Assembly: GCA_009663005.1 (NCBI GenBank)
Contig: VIGQ01000567.1
Coordinates: 1-30,000 of the forward strand
DNA: 30,000 bases
Source: Actinidia chinensis
Taxonomy: Eukaryota; Streptophyta; Magnoliopsida; Ericales; Actinidiaceae
Direction: 5' to 3'
The notes below the pieces were generated by a model. The model ran no database searches. It saw only the letters and a program-made list of their open reading frames with translations, and was not told the DNA's origin. Below, one piece after another: positions 11,231 to 21,059 of this stretch (positions are counted from its first letter, which is position 1; every line of letters begins with the position of its first letter). The position numbers were made by a program, and so were the translations under genes.

Positions 11231-13207
11231 AAGCACAAAAAAGTTAGATCATATATGGGCTTCAAGAATCAGCTCATATAAGAAAGGTATTGGATAATTG
11301 AAACTAAACTACAAAGATCCATCAGACTAAATCCGTTCCGGCACACAAGAGAGTACCACAACTTAATGTGAAAATTCAAAGAATACACCAATTTGTAAAA
11401 ACAGGTTAAAGCCGCAAGTAATGTATCTTCCAATTCTGGCAATTTCTGTTTAAGGGTTCGAACGCAAATAGAATTGGTTGCGAATGTTTCGATGTTCGAT
11501 GCTCTGTCGCACAATTTTTGAACGCTAGAACAGAAAAGTCCATATAATCCTAGATTTTGTCCTATCTGTCCATCATTGGTGGGATTTTAGACATATCAGG
11601 CCTAAATTGCAATACCCTTCTAAAATTACAAAATCATTCATGTATTCATATTCTAGGAAGCCTAAAAATAATTTTGCATATTCCAAATCAAAATTACGTA
11701 TTTAATATAATGATCTAAAACAACATGTTTCTAATAGATACAAAAATAAGGCTATTGGATTAGAAAATCCTGATTTGAATTCATTACATACCCGTAGAGA
11801 GCTTGTAGGTGTTGACTTTCAAGAATAAAGTAATGTATACTCCTATCATTAGGCGGTTCTTGACGATTTTTGTTTTTCCGATGGCTATGATCATATTCCT
11901 TGGTTTGTATTTTTTTGTAAGAAACAACAAATAAAAAATCAAAAATTCAAAAAGATGTTTTTATCATCTCCATAGTTGTTATGGGATATGGTACCTTGGA
12001 ACTTTGCATTTTGTTAGGATCCATTTCATAACATAATTTTTAGATTTTTCACCTTTGTACATATTGTGATTACAGTGAACCATATGTCATGCGTTACACG
12101 GAGCCAACACTTGATACGCCGGATATGACTTGAACGATTATTGGTGATTTGTGTTAGTTTTGAATTATTCTCACATTTCTTAAGTTATTCTTATTCTCTA
12201 GATTGACCATATATTAGTGTAAATCCCTTATTATTTCAACAGAAAAAAAAATTCGCATGATGTAAAGACTCCCTATGAGCCCTAGTATCACGCATCATAG
12301 AGTGAAGCATTCAAACGATTGCAATAAAAAAAAAGAGCATATTCAAAAGAATAATAACCATAAGCTCCTAAATGCCTTTGTGTATATCTTGAGGGGGAGT
12401 TTACTCCTTTCCACAATTAGTTTGACTTTTAGAATTTTGATGGACTAGGAATTTGAATAATCTTATTACCCTTATCTCTTCTAATTGTCACCTGTCTACT
12501 CTCTACATATTATCCTGTCCATATTTTCGAGTTCACCGAGAACCACAGGCACATTTCATACATATTGGGTAGATTTGCACCATGTTACAAAGTTGTTAAA
12601 ATCTTTACTTATGGAATTAAATTTTTAGCCTAACCAATTGTTGGTTTCATGTGTCATATATATCCTATTGTCTATTTGTCTACTAGACAATTTTTTCTTA
12701 TGAACTCTTTGGTTTATTATAAACGATCAAATGAAATCTATCCCCAGTGATTTTCTTTTTGTTTTCATTCTTTGAGGAAATCTTATGCATTTTATTGGAC
12801 ATCATCTTCCATCTATTGATTTTGAGGTGTCATTTTAATTTATAATCCTTTACCGTCATGTTTACTTTTGTCTATTCATAACAAAAAGTGGGAGAGAAAA
12901 TCATGTGAGGGGGAGAGATCTGAGCGATATCTATAGATTTGATTTTTAATGTTACATTTTATCCACTATAGGATAGTAATTTTAGAATAATTTTTATTAT
13001 TTTCTTTTTTATATATATATATATATAAATCTTCTTCCAACACATGTGTTTGATATATTTACTTGAGATGTGTGCAAATTACAGTTGACATATTTGCAAA
13101 TATTGTTTGAAGACCCGACCTAAGTCAATTGTTGTTATAGAGTTCAATTTTTGTCGAGTCATTATTTTTTCCGTATTTGTTATTTTTTAGTTTTTGTTAT
13201 AGAATTG
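11231..13207 (+). other. Degraded 3' internal region of the copia element
   Basis: This sits between gag and the 3' LTR. I could not find integrase, reverse transcriptase or RNase H motifs in any frame. Near 11565-11610 a Cys/His-like pattern (approximately C-x2-C-x4-H-x4-C, ending HIRP) can be read across indels, which may be a second nucleocapsid knuckle. Two internal GAGGGGGAG tracts (12391 and 12907) resemble the polypurine tract at 13208. The rest is AT-rich and stop-filled, including an (AT)n run at 13010-13026. This is either the remains of the region downstream of pol or a deletion product. Confidence 0.5.
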
Positions 13208-13220
13208 CCAGAGGGGAGAT
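13208..13220 (+). other. Polypurine tract of the copia element
   Basis: CCAGAGGGGAGAT directly precedes the 3' LTR start TGTAGG. A purine-rich tract at exactly this place primes plus-strand DNA synthesis in LTR retrotransposons. Confidence 0.75.
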
Positions 13221-13914
13221 TGTAGGTTTTTAGATTGGCTATTTAAAAAACAAAAACACTTTGGGTTGTAATTCCCAATAAATTAGGGTCGATCCCGAGC
13301 TATAAGGAATGAACGGTGGTGCGGAAGAAGGAAAATTAACAGCAAATGGTTCGAAACCTGGTTCGGAACTTAGATACTGTTCGAACACAGGTGTTCGAAC
13401 CAACGTCGTTCGAAACCCTTAAAAGAGGTGGTTCGAACCTCTAGGCATTCGAGACCCTATTCCCAGAGTTTGAACAGTTAGGAGTTCTAAACCTACATGA
13501 GTTTGCGATCTATATCTACTTCATAATAATCTCGTGGAAGACTCTTGTTGTTACCCAGAATATCTACATTATGAGCCTCTCAAGCAATAATCGGAGGCGC
13601 CATTTTTTTAGACCGATATCATTTGATTCGTACAAACGGGAGTGCGTTTATGAATCTCGAGTGCAAGTCTCTAAACAACAACCATCACAACAAGCAACAT
13701 GCTGGCTTTGGAAGGCATCCACATTCAAGCAACAAGTTCTGGGAAGGCGTCCGAGGCACGTAAAGGCCTTGAATGCGTCCAAAGCAAGGAAACGAACTGC
13801 TATTTCACACACGGGGAAAACGCTGAAATCTGATTCTAGAGATCAAGATTCAGATGTGTGATTGTTATTTATTTTCGGGCGCAAATCAAGTATCCAAACG
13901 CAAAACACTTTTCA
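13221..13914 (+). repeat. 3' LTR of the copia element (694 bp)
   Basis: Starts TGTAGGTTTTTAG immediately after the polypurine tract and ends CACTTTTCA, matching the end of the 5' LTR. It contains a run of GGTTCGAAAC-like words around 13347-13470 (several TTCGAAC/GTTCGAA copies) that is unusual and not visible in the truncated 5' LTR. The plus-strand ORF at 13571-13861 is a chance reading of this LTR. Confidence 0.75.
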
Positions 13915-14257
13915 GATGAAAAGTAAAACTGATTGTATTTAATAGGTTGATTTTTATAGGTCACTCATAAAAATCATCATTCCAAAGGTTTTTAAATCTA
14001 TTGAGACGTCTTCAAAACAACTTTCTATCATATGTAGGTATAAACAAGAGGGCATATATTGGCGAAACACGTTTACTCAAGGCTTCAACCTCCGTTTAAT
14101 TAATTCCCTAAATTTCCTACAAAAAGTTTGAAAATTAGGGTTCTTTTCAAAATTAAGATAACCGTCAAATGTAAGGGACTAACTGACACTAAATCTCTAA
14201 AGCCGATAGTACAGTATTTATATACCAAATTGATAGACTATGAATGAAATTAGACAT
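13915..14257. other. Spacer between the two large elements
   Basis: AT-rich non-coding DNA. Words such as GGGACTAACTGACACTAAA near 14173 look like old dispersed plant repeats. It ends with the target site used by the Tat element. Confidence 0.5.
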
Positions 14258-14262
14258 AATAC
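14258..14262. repeat. Target-site duplication, left copy
   Basis: AATAC directly before the LTR start TGTTTGTGG. It is identical to 26083-26087, and five bases is the usual size for Ty3/gypsy integration. Confidence 0.85.
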
Positions 14263-14888
14263 TGTTTGTGGTAAAAAATTGGGTGGGGCGAGCAACCAAC
14301 AGTCATATTCTCTCTCGGGCTCCCTCTCCTCGTCACTTCTGGAACGCGGATATTGAAGAGTCGACCTGCACAACGCACAAAATAACGGCCGGTGCGAGAC
14401 CGCTCAAACCCCTTCCGGCGTGGAATCAAACCAAGGTGATAACAGATAAGATATCTCTAGAGAAATCATGTGGCGAGATCCTCGGAAGGATATTATGGAA
14501 GGAAGGTCCCGAGATTTATAGGAGGCAATATGGGAAAGATGCTATTTGGAGAATCCAGTAATTGTCGTCCGTGGGGAGAAGATTCTCGCAATGGATAGTT
14601 TTTCCATGTATAGTCGGATTTTGAAGGTTCTGGTGGAGTTCCAAGTATACATACATCGGCCAAGGGCGGGGGAGACAGTACCCCGGCTCTTGGTGAGCTG
14701 TGAGGCACTTCCGATGTGGCTCTGGCGAATTTAGTGAAGATGACTTGGCGAGGTCCTCATGCCGATGTTGGAATTGTTTTACTCGGTCCAAGAGGGTTCG
14801 GAGATAAATGGCGTATTTGGGGAATCATGGGCGACCGTTCTGAGATGGCGACGTATAACGCTGGTCGATAGGGATTTTAGCCCACTCA
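14263..14888 (-). repeat. 3' LTR of the Tat element (626 bp, internally deleted)
   Basis: Aligns with 25342-26082 from end to end. On the minus strand it begins TGAGTGGGC and ends ACCACAAACA. It is about 115 bp shorter than its partner: near 14466 it lacks the block matching about 25520-25630, which in the partner holds the TATA box and presumed transcription start. The other differences are mostly one-base insertions and deletions. The ORFs reported within it on either strand are chance readings. Confidence 0.9.
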
Positions 14889-14890
14889 AG

Positions 14891-14903
14891 TATCCCCCCC
14901 TAC
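14891..14903 (-). other. Polypurine tract of the Tat element
   Basis: On the minus strand GTAGGGGGGGATA, followed by CT and the LTR start TGAGTGGGC. Position and composition fit the plus-strand primer of an LTR retrotransposon. Confidence 0.75.
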
Positions 14904-14998
14904 TCGAAGTGTCGAGATGGAACCAGCTTGGACTTCGAGTAACGTATTTCTTATCGCTGACGTGCCTTAATGATGGTGGTCAAACCACTCGATGGAGC

Positions 14999-15107
14999 CC
15001 ACGTGGCAAGGATGTCTTAAATGCGGACTCCGTTCGAAGCGTCCCCACATCTTTAGCCGTTATTCGGGTATAAAGATCTGAACCGTTTGATAACTTCTAT
15101 ATATATA
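14999..15107 (+). promoter_or_regulatory. Putative promoter of antisense unit A
   Basis: A palindromic G-box CCACGTGG (14999-15006) is followed by TTAAATGC and, 92 bases on, a TATATATATA box (15098-15107), all facing right. The same order (CCACGTGG, TTAAATGC, TATA) occurs upstream of unit B at 16830-16980, so the two promoters appear to be copies of each other. The G-box is a known bZIP/bHLH binding word in plants; its use here is inferred. Confidence 0.55.
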
Positions 15108-15159
15108 GGGGGCTTCCCTTGTCTTTTGGTTGGCACTTTTGAAACCTCATTATTGTAAT

Positions 15160-16221
15160 ACTGAAAACTGCTCCGACGTTCCAACCCTCCAGGACGCTTT
15201 TGTCAGTCAGTGGTCAGCTATGTCCTAAAGAGACTCAAGCTCAGTGATCTCGCCAATGTCGTGGCTCAAAAAGGCCGCCACCTCTGCTTAAAGGGTTGGT
15301 TATCTCGGAAGGGTCTGACCACATCCGGTAAAAGGGCCATTGGATTATGGTCCAAGGGAAGCAGGTCCCCCAACCGCTAAGCCGAAGAATGCAAAGATCG
15401 ATCTGGAAGCGTCTGAGCTCCCGCAGGCCGCCCGTTTACTTCAGGAGCCGGGTAGTTCGGTCCAACGAACTCTTGGCGCAGCCTTGGGCCGCAGGCTTCA
15501 GTGATGGCAGCGCGGGCCACAGAGAAAAAATCTTGCCGTGGTGATCCTACTCCCTGCGGACAAAGGAAGGGTGGATAGGCTCACCTTCGATCAGGGGTGG
15601 TGGACCAAGTTTTCTCCATGTGCTCGGCCAGGTATTTGGGTCCTTTCCTAGAGGTGGGGTCCAATTCATATTCAGCGCGTATCTTGATTCTGTTTGAGAG
15701 GGGGTTATCTTAGGGTCGTCTCTCGCGGTACGCAGCAGGGGTTCGTCTATGCACCCTAATCAAAAAGGCTGTCGCTGATCCTGCGAATGGAATGTTCGAA
15801 TAAAAAGCGCAAATCGGCCTATTAATAGAGGGCGTCCCTCGCCGAGAGAAGGAGAAGGGAAAAAGCTCACCGAGGAGCTGATGCTAGAGACATAGGTCAT
15901 TGCGAAGTTAGAGACTAGGATCTCCGAGACTGGAAAGAGATCCAGTCTGTCTCTCAAGGCAGAGTCGATCGCCGCGTTCAAGAGTTGGACGAATTTTTTA
16001 AGAAAGCTGTGAGGGGATCGCATCCTCTTATTTTGGCGATGGCTTCGACTTCTGCAAGCGGCAGCTCCCCTCGCGTACCAATATCCTGACCTCGGCGTCG
16101 ACCTGGAGGACCGTCATATGGACCAAAACACGAACTCCTCTCCAAAGAGGAGGCCGAATCCGAGAATAGAGCGGCCGAAGAAGGGGCAGCCGGGGTAGAG
16201 GGGGTTGGCGAGGTTGTTTAA
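15160..16221 (+). pseudogene. Antisense unit A: short paralogue of unit B, C-terminal part
   Basis: Plus-strand coding-like sequence opposite to the element's own genes. It can be followed, with frameshifts, from lysine/leucine-rich wording near 15220 to a stop at 16219-16221. Recognisable parts are a charged, probably coiled-coil stretch (about 15770-15990), a block reading near GFDFCKRQ and PDLGVDLEDRHMDQN (16035-16130), and an acidic tail KEEAESENRAAEEGA ending GEVV and stop. The C-terminal GF-F-PDLGVD block is shared with unit B (GFEF... PNLGVD near 19165-19215), so the two are paralogues. A candidate intron with GT...CAG ends lies at 15632-15738. The PF04195-like N-terminal domain of unit B is not visible, so A is truncated. 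No reliable start codon could be chosen. Function unknown. Confidence 0.55.
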
Positions 16222-16829
16222 AGATCCCCCTTTGTACTTTATTTTTTTTTTATTTTATTGTATCCGTGATCTCAGTGGATAAAATAAAAGGTGATTCGCT
16301 TTCCAACTCTTGTCGTTTTTTTCCTTTCTTAATTACCGTCGGCATGCTGCGTTCATCTTATTTGCAATATTCATGGTGAAAGTGGGCGGTCAAAACTTTC
16401 GCGCCCTAACCGATATAAGCTCCTGGGCTACGAGGTATATACGGCGAGACCGTCGACTGGCTTATGAGATTCTTTGTAAATGAATGGGCCGCTCTCATTA
16501 ATGGCGACGTCGGTAGTGGTGATCACGATCTTCTTCGAGTCGCTCTGTAAAAAGCTGGTTTTGGCGACATGGTTTGATTTGCTTGTACTAGGCAAAACCT
16601 TAGGCGATCAAGTAGCTTTATAGCGCATTAAGGCGACGTGAGATTTGTACGGTTTAATGCGCTATATGCGCGGGGGGGGGGGACGTGGTGGCATCGGTAA
16701 TCAGGAGTACGTGGGTTCCTAGTCACCAAAGAATCACAGCTTGTTCGCATGACCATGCTGACGTGTTTGTGCCATGAGGTCTGGCTGGCCAAATGGAGCG
16801 TCAATCACAAACGTACGTCGCTCCAGGAG
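16222..16829. other. Spacer downstream of unit A
   Basis: Opens with T-rich, 3'-UTR-like sequence including AATAAAA near 16285. A GGGCCGCTCTCATTA block at 16485 has a counterpart (GGGCCGCTCTTATT) at 19488 downstream of unit B, so the spacers are duplicated too. It also contains a perfect 13-base inverted repeat (16619/16654), a G homopolymer at 16671-16681 and several GGCGA words. No coding sequence recognised. Confidence 0.5.
16619..16666. repeat. Perfect 13-bp inverted repeat (stem-loop)
   Basis: TATAGCGCATTAA at 16619-16631 faces TTAATGCGCTATA at 16654-16666 across a 22-base loop. The arms pair without mismatch, which stands out in this indel-rich region. It lies between the end of unit A and the promoter of unit B, so a role as a terminator, binding site or remnant of a small insertion is possible but unproven. 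Confidence 0.85.
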
Positions 16830-16980
16830 CCACGTGGATGGGAAATTAAATGCAGAATAAGTTGAGTCGGCGGAAAAATGATTTATGGCATGAACAGCGG
16901 TTTTACTTCTCTGAAATCGGAAGTCGCGTGATTTGGGCCGTTGGCCCAATCGATCACAGCCCTCCCTTTATGTATATAAA
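16830..16980 (+). promoter_or_regulatory. Putative promoter of antisense unit B
   Basis: G-box CCACGTGG at 16830-16837, TTAAATGC at about 16846, and TATATAAA at 16973-16980, followed by a pyrimidine-rich leader (CTTTCTTCTCTGCTGCTCC near 17028). This is a typical plant RNA polymerase II promoter arrangement and repeats the order seen before unit A. Confidence 0.6.
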
Positions 16981-17791
16981 TGGAGTTTAACCTATTCATT
17001 CGCCCATTTCCATTGTTGTCCGAAGTGCTTTCTTCTCTGCTGCTCCGTGTCCGAACTGCACCGTCGCCGTAACCAGGTCGACTGTGCCCGTTTATGTTCT
17101 CCTAGACCAACCTCGAGGCGAAGAATCTGAGCAATCCCCTGCCTTCCTTGGATATCCGATCATCTTTGGGGCGAAGTCCTATATCGACGAACGAGCCAGT
17201 CCTCCTCCATTTCCACCAATACCACCAAATTCCCAAGGTGGATACTCGAGTCTTACACGGAGGGGAACATCATGTGCCAGGCTGAACTGGATCAAGCTTG
17301 GATCTACCTATTCATTTTCCCTCAGGGGGTACGACTTTGTTTTCGATCCCCGGGGATGCGATACGTTCTATCAGCCCGCCAATGCAAAGTGGCGTTTTAC
17401 GATCGCTTTTCTCTGGCCGGTTTGAGGCTTCCTTCCTCTTCACCCGACATCGGGAAATTTTTGATTCCTACAAGATTTGCCCTGCAACAGTTATCCCCCA
17501 ACGCATGGAGATCAGTCATATGTTCGCTGGTGATCTGGCGCCACTTCAAACGTCCACATGTCCTGTGACGAATTCAGGTGCTTTTTTTACTGCCTTCATG
17601 CCCCTACCCGATTCGGGTGGTTTACTTCATGCGAGCCAGAGAAGAACTGCTCTGAGGATCCCTAGCACAACGTGAAGGGGTGAAAGACGAGGTTCTTTTT
17701 TTGTCCTCGGGGGACGAGTGGGAGTTCCCTTCGGGCCACGGCCCGCGCAGCACTACTCTTCCCGAGTTCCTAGACTCTTGGGGACCGCCAG

Positions 17792-17861
17792 GTCAGTAGT
17801 TTCCTATATTTTTGTTTTTGTGCAAGTCATTAATGAATCGCCCGCCTTGACGCGATTTCAG
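17792..17861 (+). other. Candidate intron 1 of unit B
   Basis: Begins CAG/GTCAGTAG, is T-rich inside, and ends CGCGATTTCAG/GG. Seventy bases is near the lower limit for plant introns. The coding-like wording stops at its left edge and resumes after it. Confidence 0.45.
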
Positions 17862-18202
17862 GGAAGAGCTGCAACAAAGCTGCTGCCGACTCTGTCTGAG
17901 GTTTACGCCAAGAGGAGCGGAGTGCGATCTTCGGGAAGATAGAGCCGCGGAGGCTACTTGGTCGAGGTTCGCAGGTCCTGGGTTCGCGGACCTTCAAGAA
18001 ACATTTTTGCGGTTTGTCGCGGCGCTTTTCCTACCAGTGGCCGGAGACACAACGACCTCGGGCGACGGGTTGAGTTTCGTTACTCGCGAGATTCGGTTGA
18101 ATACCTGGGGGTCATTAGACGGGATATCGGAGGGGCGATTGGAGTAGCCTCGATCCTGGTATCCCTGATGAACCTTCTACCTCTAAGGGCTCGAGGGGAA
18201 AG

Positions 18203-18358
18203 GTAAAGGACCGTTTACGAATCTTCTTAACTGGGTCGGTTTCAGGGTCAGTTTTCCATTTCGGATTTCCGAGCTGCCCCCCGACTCAAATCGGATGGTA
18301 TATTCAGAAACCAACTGTTTATTGTTTTTCCTCCTTATCTGACATATCTCATGTGCAG
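18203..18358 (+). other. Candidate intron 2 of unit B
   Basis: Begins AAAG/GTAAAGG and ends CTCATGTGCAG/CT after a pyrimidine-rich tract (TTGTTTTTCCTCCTTATCT). Length 156 bases, a usual plant intron size and composition. The GC-rich coding-like sequence on both sides contrasts with its T-rich interior. Confidence 0.6.
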
Positions 18359-19269
18359 CTATGTCGGCTCGCGCTGGTGCCCCCGCTGTGGGCCAAAAAT
18401 TGGGGGTAAGGCCAAGCCGAGAAGGCTACGAAGGAAACGACAAGCCAGCCTCCCGCCAAAGGAGTGGTTATTCGCGAGAAACGACTCAGGAAGGCAACCC
18501 TTTAAATCAAATAGGCGAGCTGGACTTGTCGAAGGGAAAGAAGCAGTGCCGCGCTCGGCCGCCTACAAGATTAATCTATACCGAGGGGCGATCAATGCTA
18601 GAGGGATGCGCCTGAGGCGGGACCTCTTTCCCTGGTGTGGCGACATAGGAATCCGAATCTTTTCGGATGCTTTTTGTGGCTCGGAGGTTGCTCACAGGGG
18701 TGATTCCGCTCCGACAAAGAGGAGGTTTGATACCGATTGCCGAGAATGAACTGGTTGCCAATCTTTCCATGCCTTGGCCATGTAATTTGTGAAAATCTTG
18801 GCGTTGTTTCTTCTTTTGAAATAAATACTGAATGTTATTTTGGCAGGTGGGTCCGTGTTTTGCCTCTTCTCTCACCCACCACAGCCAGGAGCATCTTCAC
18901 GATATAGACTTTTCCTATGGCTCGCGCGATTCCGCCTATCTGAATTGGTAAAAATCAAAAGCGAGCCTTAAGGCGGAGAATAGCTGCCGAGCTTAGCGAG
19001 GAAGGATCAAAGCCCGGGCCACGAGTGGAAATCTGAAGGCCACTGTGTCGGAACTGACAAATAAACTGGCGAAGGCAAGAGCTAGCCATTGCGGACTTCA
19101 AGCCTCGGGAAAATTCCAGGCAGCGGTTACAGATTCTGCTGGCTACGTAACTCAGCGAGGGCTTTGAGTTTTGGGCAAGAGCAGCTCAAGCCATCATTCC
19201 CCAACCTCGGTGTTGACGGTGGCGAATAATGGCATGGACCCCAGCTTTGCCGAGAAGAGGAGGCGATAA

Positions 19270-19734
19270 GAATGAAAAGTTCTGTTTGTATGGAGTTGCC
19301 TCCCAATGTAATACATTTTTTTTATTTTTTATTGTTTTTTAAGATGTGAATATTTGTCCATATTAATGAAAAATATATCCATTTGAAAATCTTTGTTTCC
19401 GTGTTCTTTTCGTTTGAGTGTTAATGGGCGACCATAAGTTGAGGGGCGAATTTCAATCACTGACTAATATTGGCTATTTCGATAAGCGGGCCGCTCTTAT
19501 TTTTGTTTTGGTTGGCGCTATCAATTTTTCTTTAACTTGGCGACCTCAAATTGGCGATCATCGTATCGGCTGATCATAATACTGGCGACATAGAGACGGG
19601 CGATCATAATACAGAGGCGACAAACCAATGGCGATACAATCTTCGTATAAAACGATGATCTAAGCAGGCGAATCGTAACAATTCTGAATAATCAACTTAT
19701 TTAGGGCGCGAATGGGGTTCTCAGACCTTCACTG
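19270..19734. other. Spacer between unit B and the end of pol
   Basis: Convergent ends meet here: unit B stops at 19269 (plus strand) and pol ends near 19735 (minus strand). A T-rich 3'-UTR-like part (19310-19345) is followed by the GGGCCGCTCT block shared with the unit A spacer, then a cluster of GGCGA words (19513-19645). In that cluster GATCATAATAC occurs twice, 30 bases apart (19573 and 19603). No coding sequence. Confidence 0.5.
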
Positions 19735-20950
19735 ATAGTACTTTTTTCAAATGCTCGGCATCCCAGGGGGTGTGACAGTGCTTTCGTTCGGTCTTCTAAC
19801 CAATAAGTCCCCGGGTCTGGGAGACTTTGATGAGCCTGTAAGGACTCTTCCCCACGTTGGTGAGCTTCCCTGTATTTGTTCTTTAGTTACGGGTTACTTT
19901 CCGCAGAACCAGGTCGCCCGGAAGGAAGGAACGGTGTCTAAACACTTTTGAATTGTAGTACTTGTCCGACTTGGCATTTTGTAGGCATTTGACGTAGCTC
20001 GCGCTGCTCATCTTTTCCTCTTCAAGGAGGTCCAGGTTGACTCTGAGCTCGGCTTCAATTAATTTTCCCTGTCGAAATTCGAAACCCCTGAAACTCCATC
20101 ATATACCTATTTCCACTGTATACTGATTCGGTTGTCGAATACACCATGGAATAGGGAGTTTTCGCCCCCCGTAGGAATATCGCGGCCAGTAAGTATGATA
20201 AAGCCCAAAGTATGCTTGGGTAAGTTTTTTCCGCCCACTTTCGGTTTTTGATCGGTCCAACCTCGCTTTAATTTCTGAGTATGGTACGATTGATTATTTC
20301 AACATGCCCATTAGCTTGGGAATGACCGGGCAGGAGAAAGTGATGGGAGATGGCGAGATCCGAACGATAGTCCTGAACCTGTCCGTTGTCAGAACTGTCT
20401 TCGTGTCCGAGATGATACGCTTTGGGACCCGAATCTGCAAACGAGGTCTTCCAGCGAAGTCCCGGGTATTTTTCTCAGTAACTTGGCGGAGGGCTGAGCT
20501 TCTATCCATTTAGTAAATAATCTCTGGCGACGAGTAGAAACTTTCTTTGCAAAGGAGCTTGCGGTAGGGGGACCCAGAAGTCTATCCCCCACTGGGCGAA
20601 TGGCGCAAGGGCGGACCTTGGTACCATCTCGGTATGAGGGAGACGGCTAACGGGGGCAAACCTCTGGCAATTTGTTCGCATTGCTTATAACGCGCCGCAT
20701 TCCTCGTTCTATGGTGTGCCAAAAAATATCCTTGCGAATAGTTTTCTTCTCCAAAGATCTTGCTCCGGTGTGATTTCCTCCCGCATATGCCTTCGTGTAT
20801 TTCTCGAGAACATATTCTGCCTCTTCTGGTCGAGACATCTCAAAAGTGGTCCTGAAACGGACCTCATGTATAGCCTGCCCTTGAAAATCAAATCCTTGGC
20901 GGATCTGCATTGGAGACGTGCGACTTGGTGGCTTATCTTCTGTAGGATCC
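19735..20950 (-). pseudogene. Integrase domain of Tat pol, frameshifted
   Basis: Integrase inserts the DNA copy into the host genome. Reading leftwards: the zinc-binding H2C2 region with EYVLEKYTKAYAGGNHTGARSL (about 20809-20752; quoted in part) and a damaged CxxC; then the catalytic core with FTKWIEAQPSA (20517-20485) after the first aspartate, VPKRIISD (20428-20405) at the second aspartate, and HSQANGHVEIINRT (20328-20287) with the catalytic glutamate, all well preserved. The C-terminal part has ELRVNLDLLEEE (near 20050), YYNSK and PGDLVLRK (19960-19900), and a GPY/F-like segment, ending with a WDAEHLKK block near 19755. Frames change several times between these blocks. Order and wording are those of Ty3/gypsy pol, immediately after the second RNase H as in Tat. 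Confidence 0.88.
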
Positions 20951-21059
20951 CTCACTTTGGAGATAGGCGAAATCTCGTCTATCCCCGTCGGATTTTCTCC
21001 GTTTTGGAGGACTTGGTTGGCGTTCCAATGCTTGGGCTGGTTAAAAATTCCAGAGGTAT

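Larger units (their letters stand above)
9216..13914 (+). mobile_element. Ty1/copia element, SIRE/Maximus-like, decayed
   Basis: The element lies on the plus strand. It has a truncated 5' LTR ending at 9584, a tRNA-iMet primer-binding site at 9587, a frameshifted gag from 9680, a polypurine tract at 13208 and a complete-looking 3' LTR from 13221 to 13914. The two LTR ends match (both finish with a GTATCCAAAC block and CTTTTCA). Gag wording resembles the SIRE/Maximus lineage. Only about 3.6 kb lies between the LTRs and I could not find integrase or reverse transcriptase motifs, so pol has been deleted and the copy is non-autonomous. No target duplication can be checked because the left end is missing. 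Confidence 0.8.
17084..19269 (+). pseudogene. Antisense unit B: PF04195-like 'putative gypsy-type transposon' protein
   Basis: A plus-strand gene-like unit located between pol and the 3' LTR and opposite to both. Around 17390-17520 it reads YDRFSLAGLRLP and LSPNAWRSVIC, matching the plant family 'putative gypsy type transposon' (PF04195). Further on come PDSGG/WFYF-like wording (17606-17640), then KGWKTRFFF-like and GDEWEFPSGHGP (17675-17760), also typical of the family. Candidate introns: 17792-17861 (CAG/GTCAGT...TTTCAG), 18203-18358 (AG/GTAAAG...TGTGCAG) and weaker 18782-18846. The last part (18960-19215) is a charged coiled-coil-like region ending in a PNLGVD block shared with unit A, then a stop at 19267-19269. 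One-base shifts break the frame. The start is uncertain: the first long frame with a real ATG opens at 17272. The biochemical function of this family is unknown. Confidence 0.7.

Noticed and set aside
13571..13861. Plus-strand ORF of 96 codons
   Set aside because: It falls inside the copia 3' LTR and corresponds to non-coding LTR sequence shared with the 5' LTR.
14493..14791. Overlapping ORFs on both strands, with counterparts at 25605-25937
   Set aside because: Both sets are readings of the LTRs of one retrotransposon; similarity between them reflects the LTR repeat, not a gene family.
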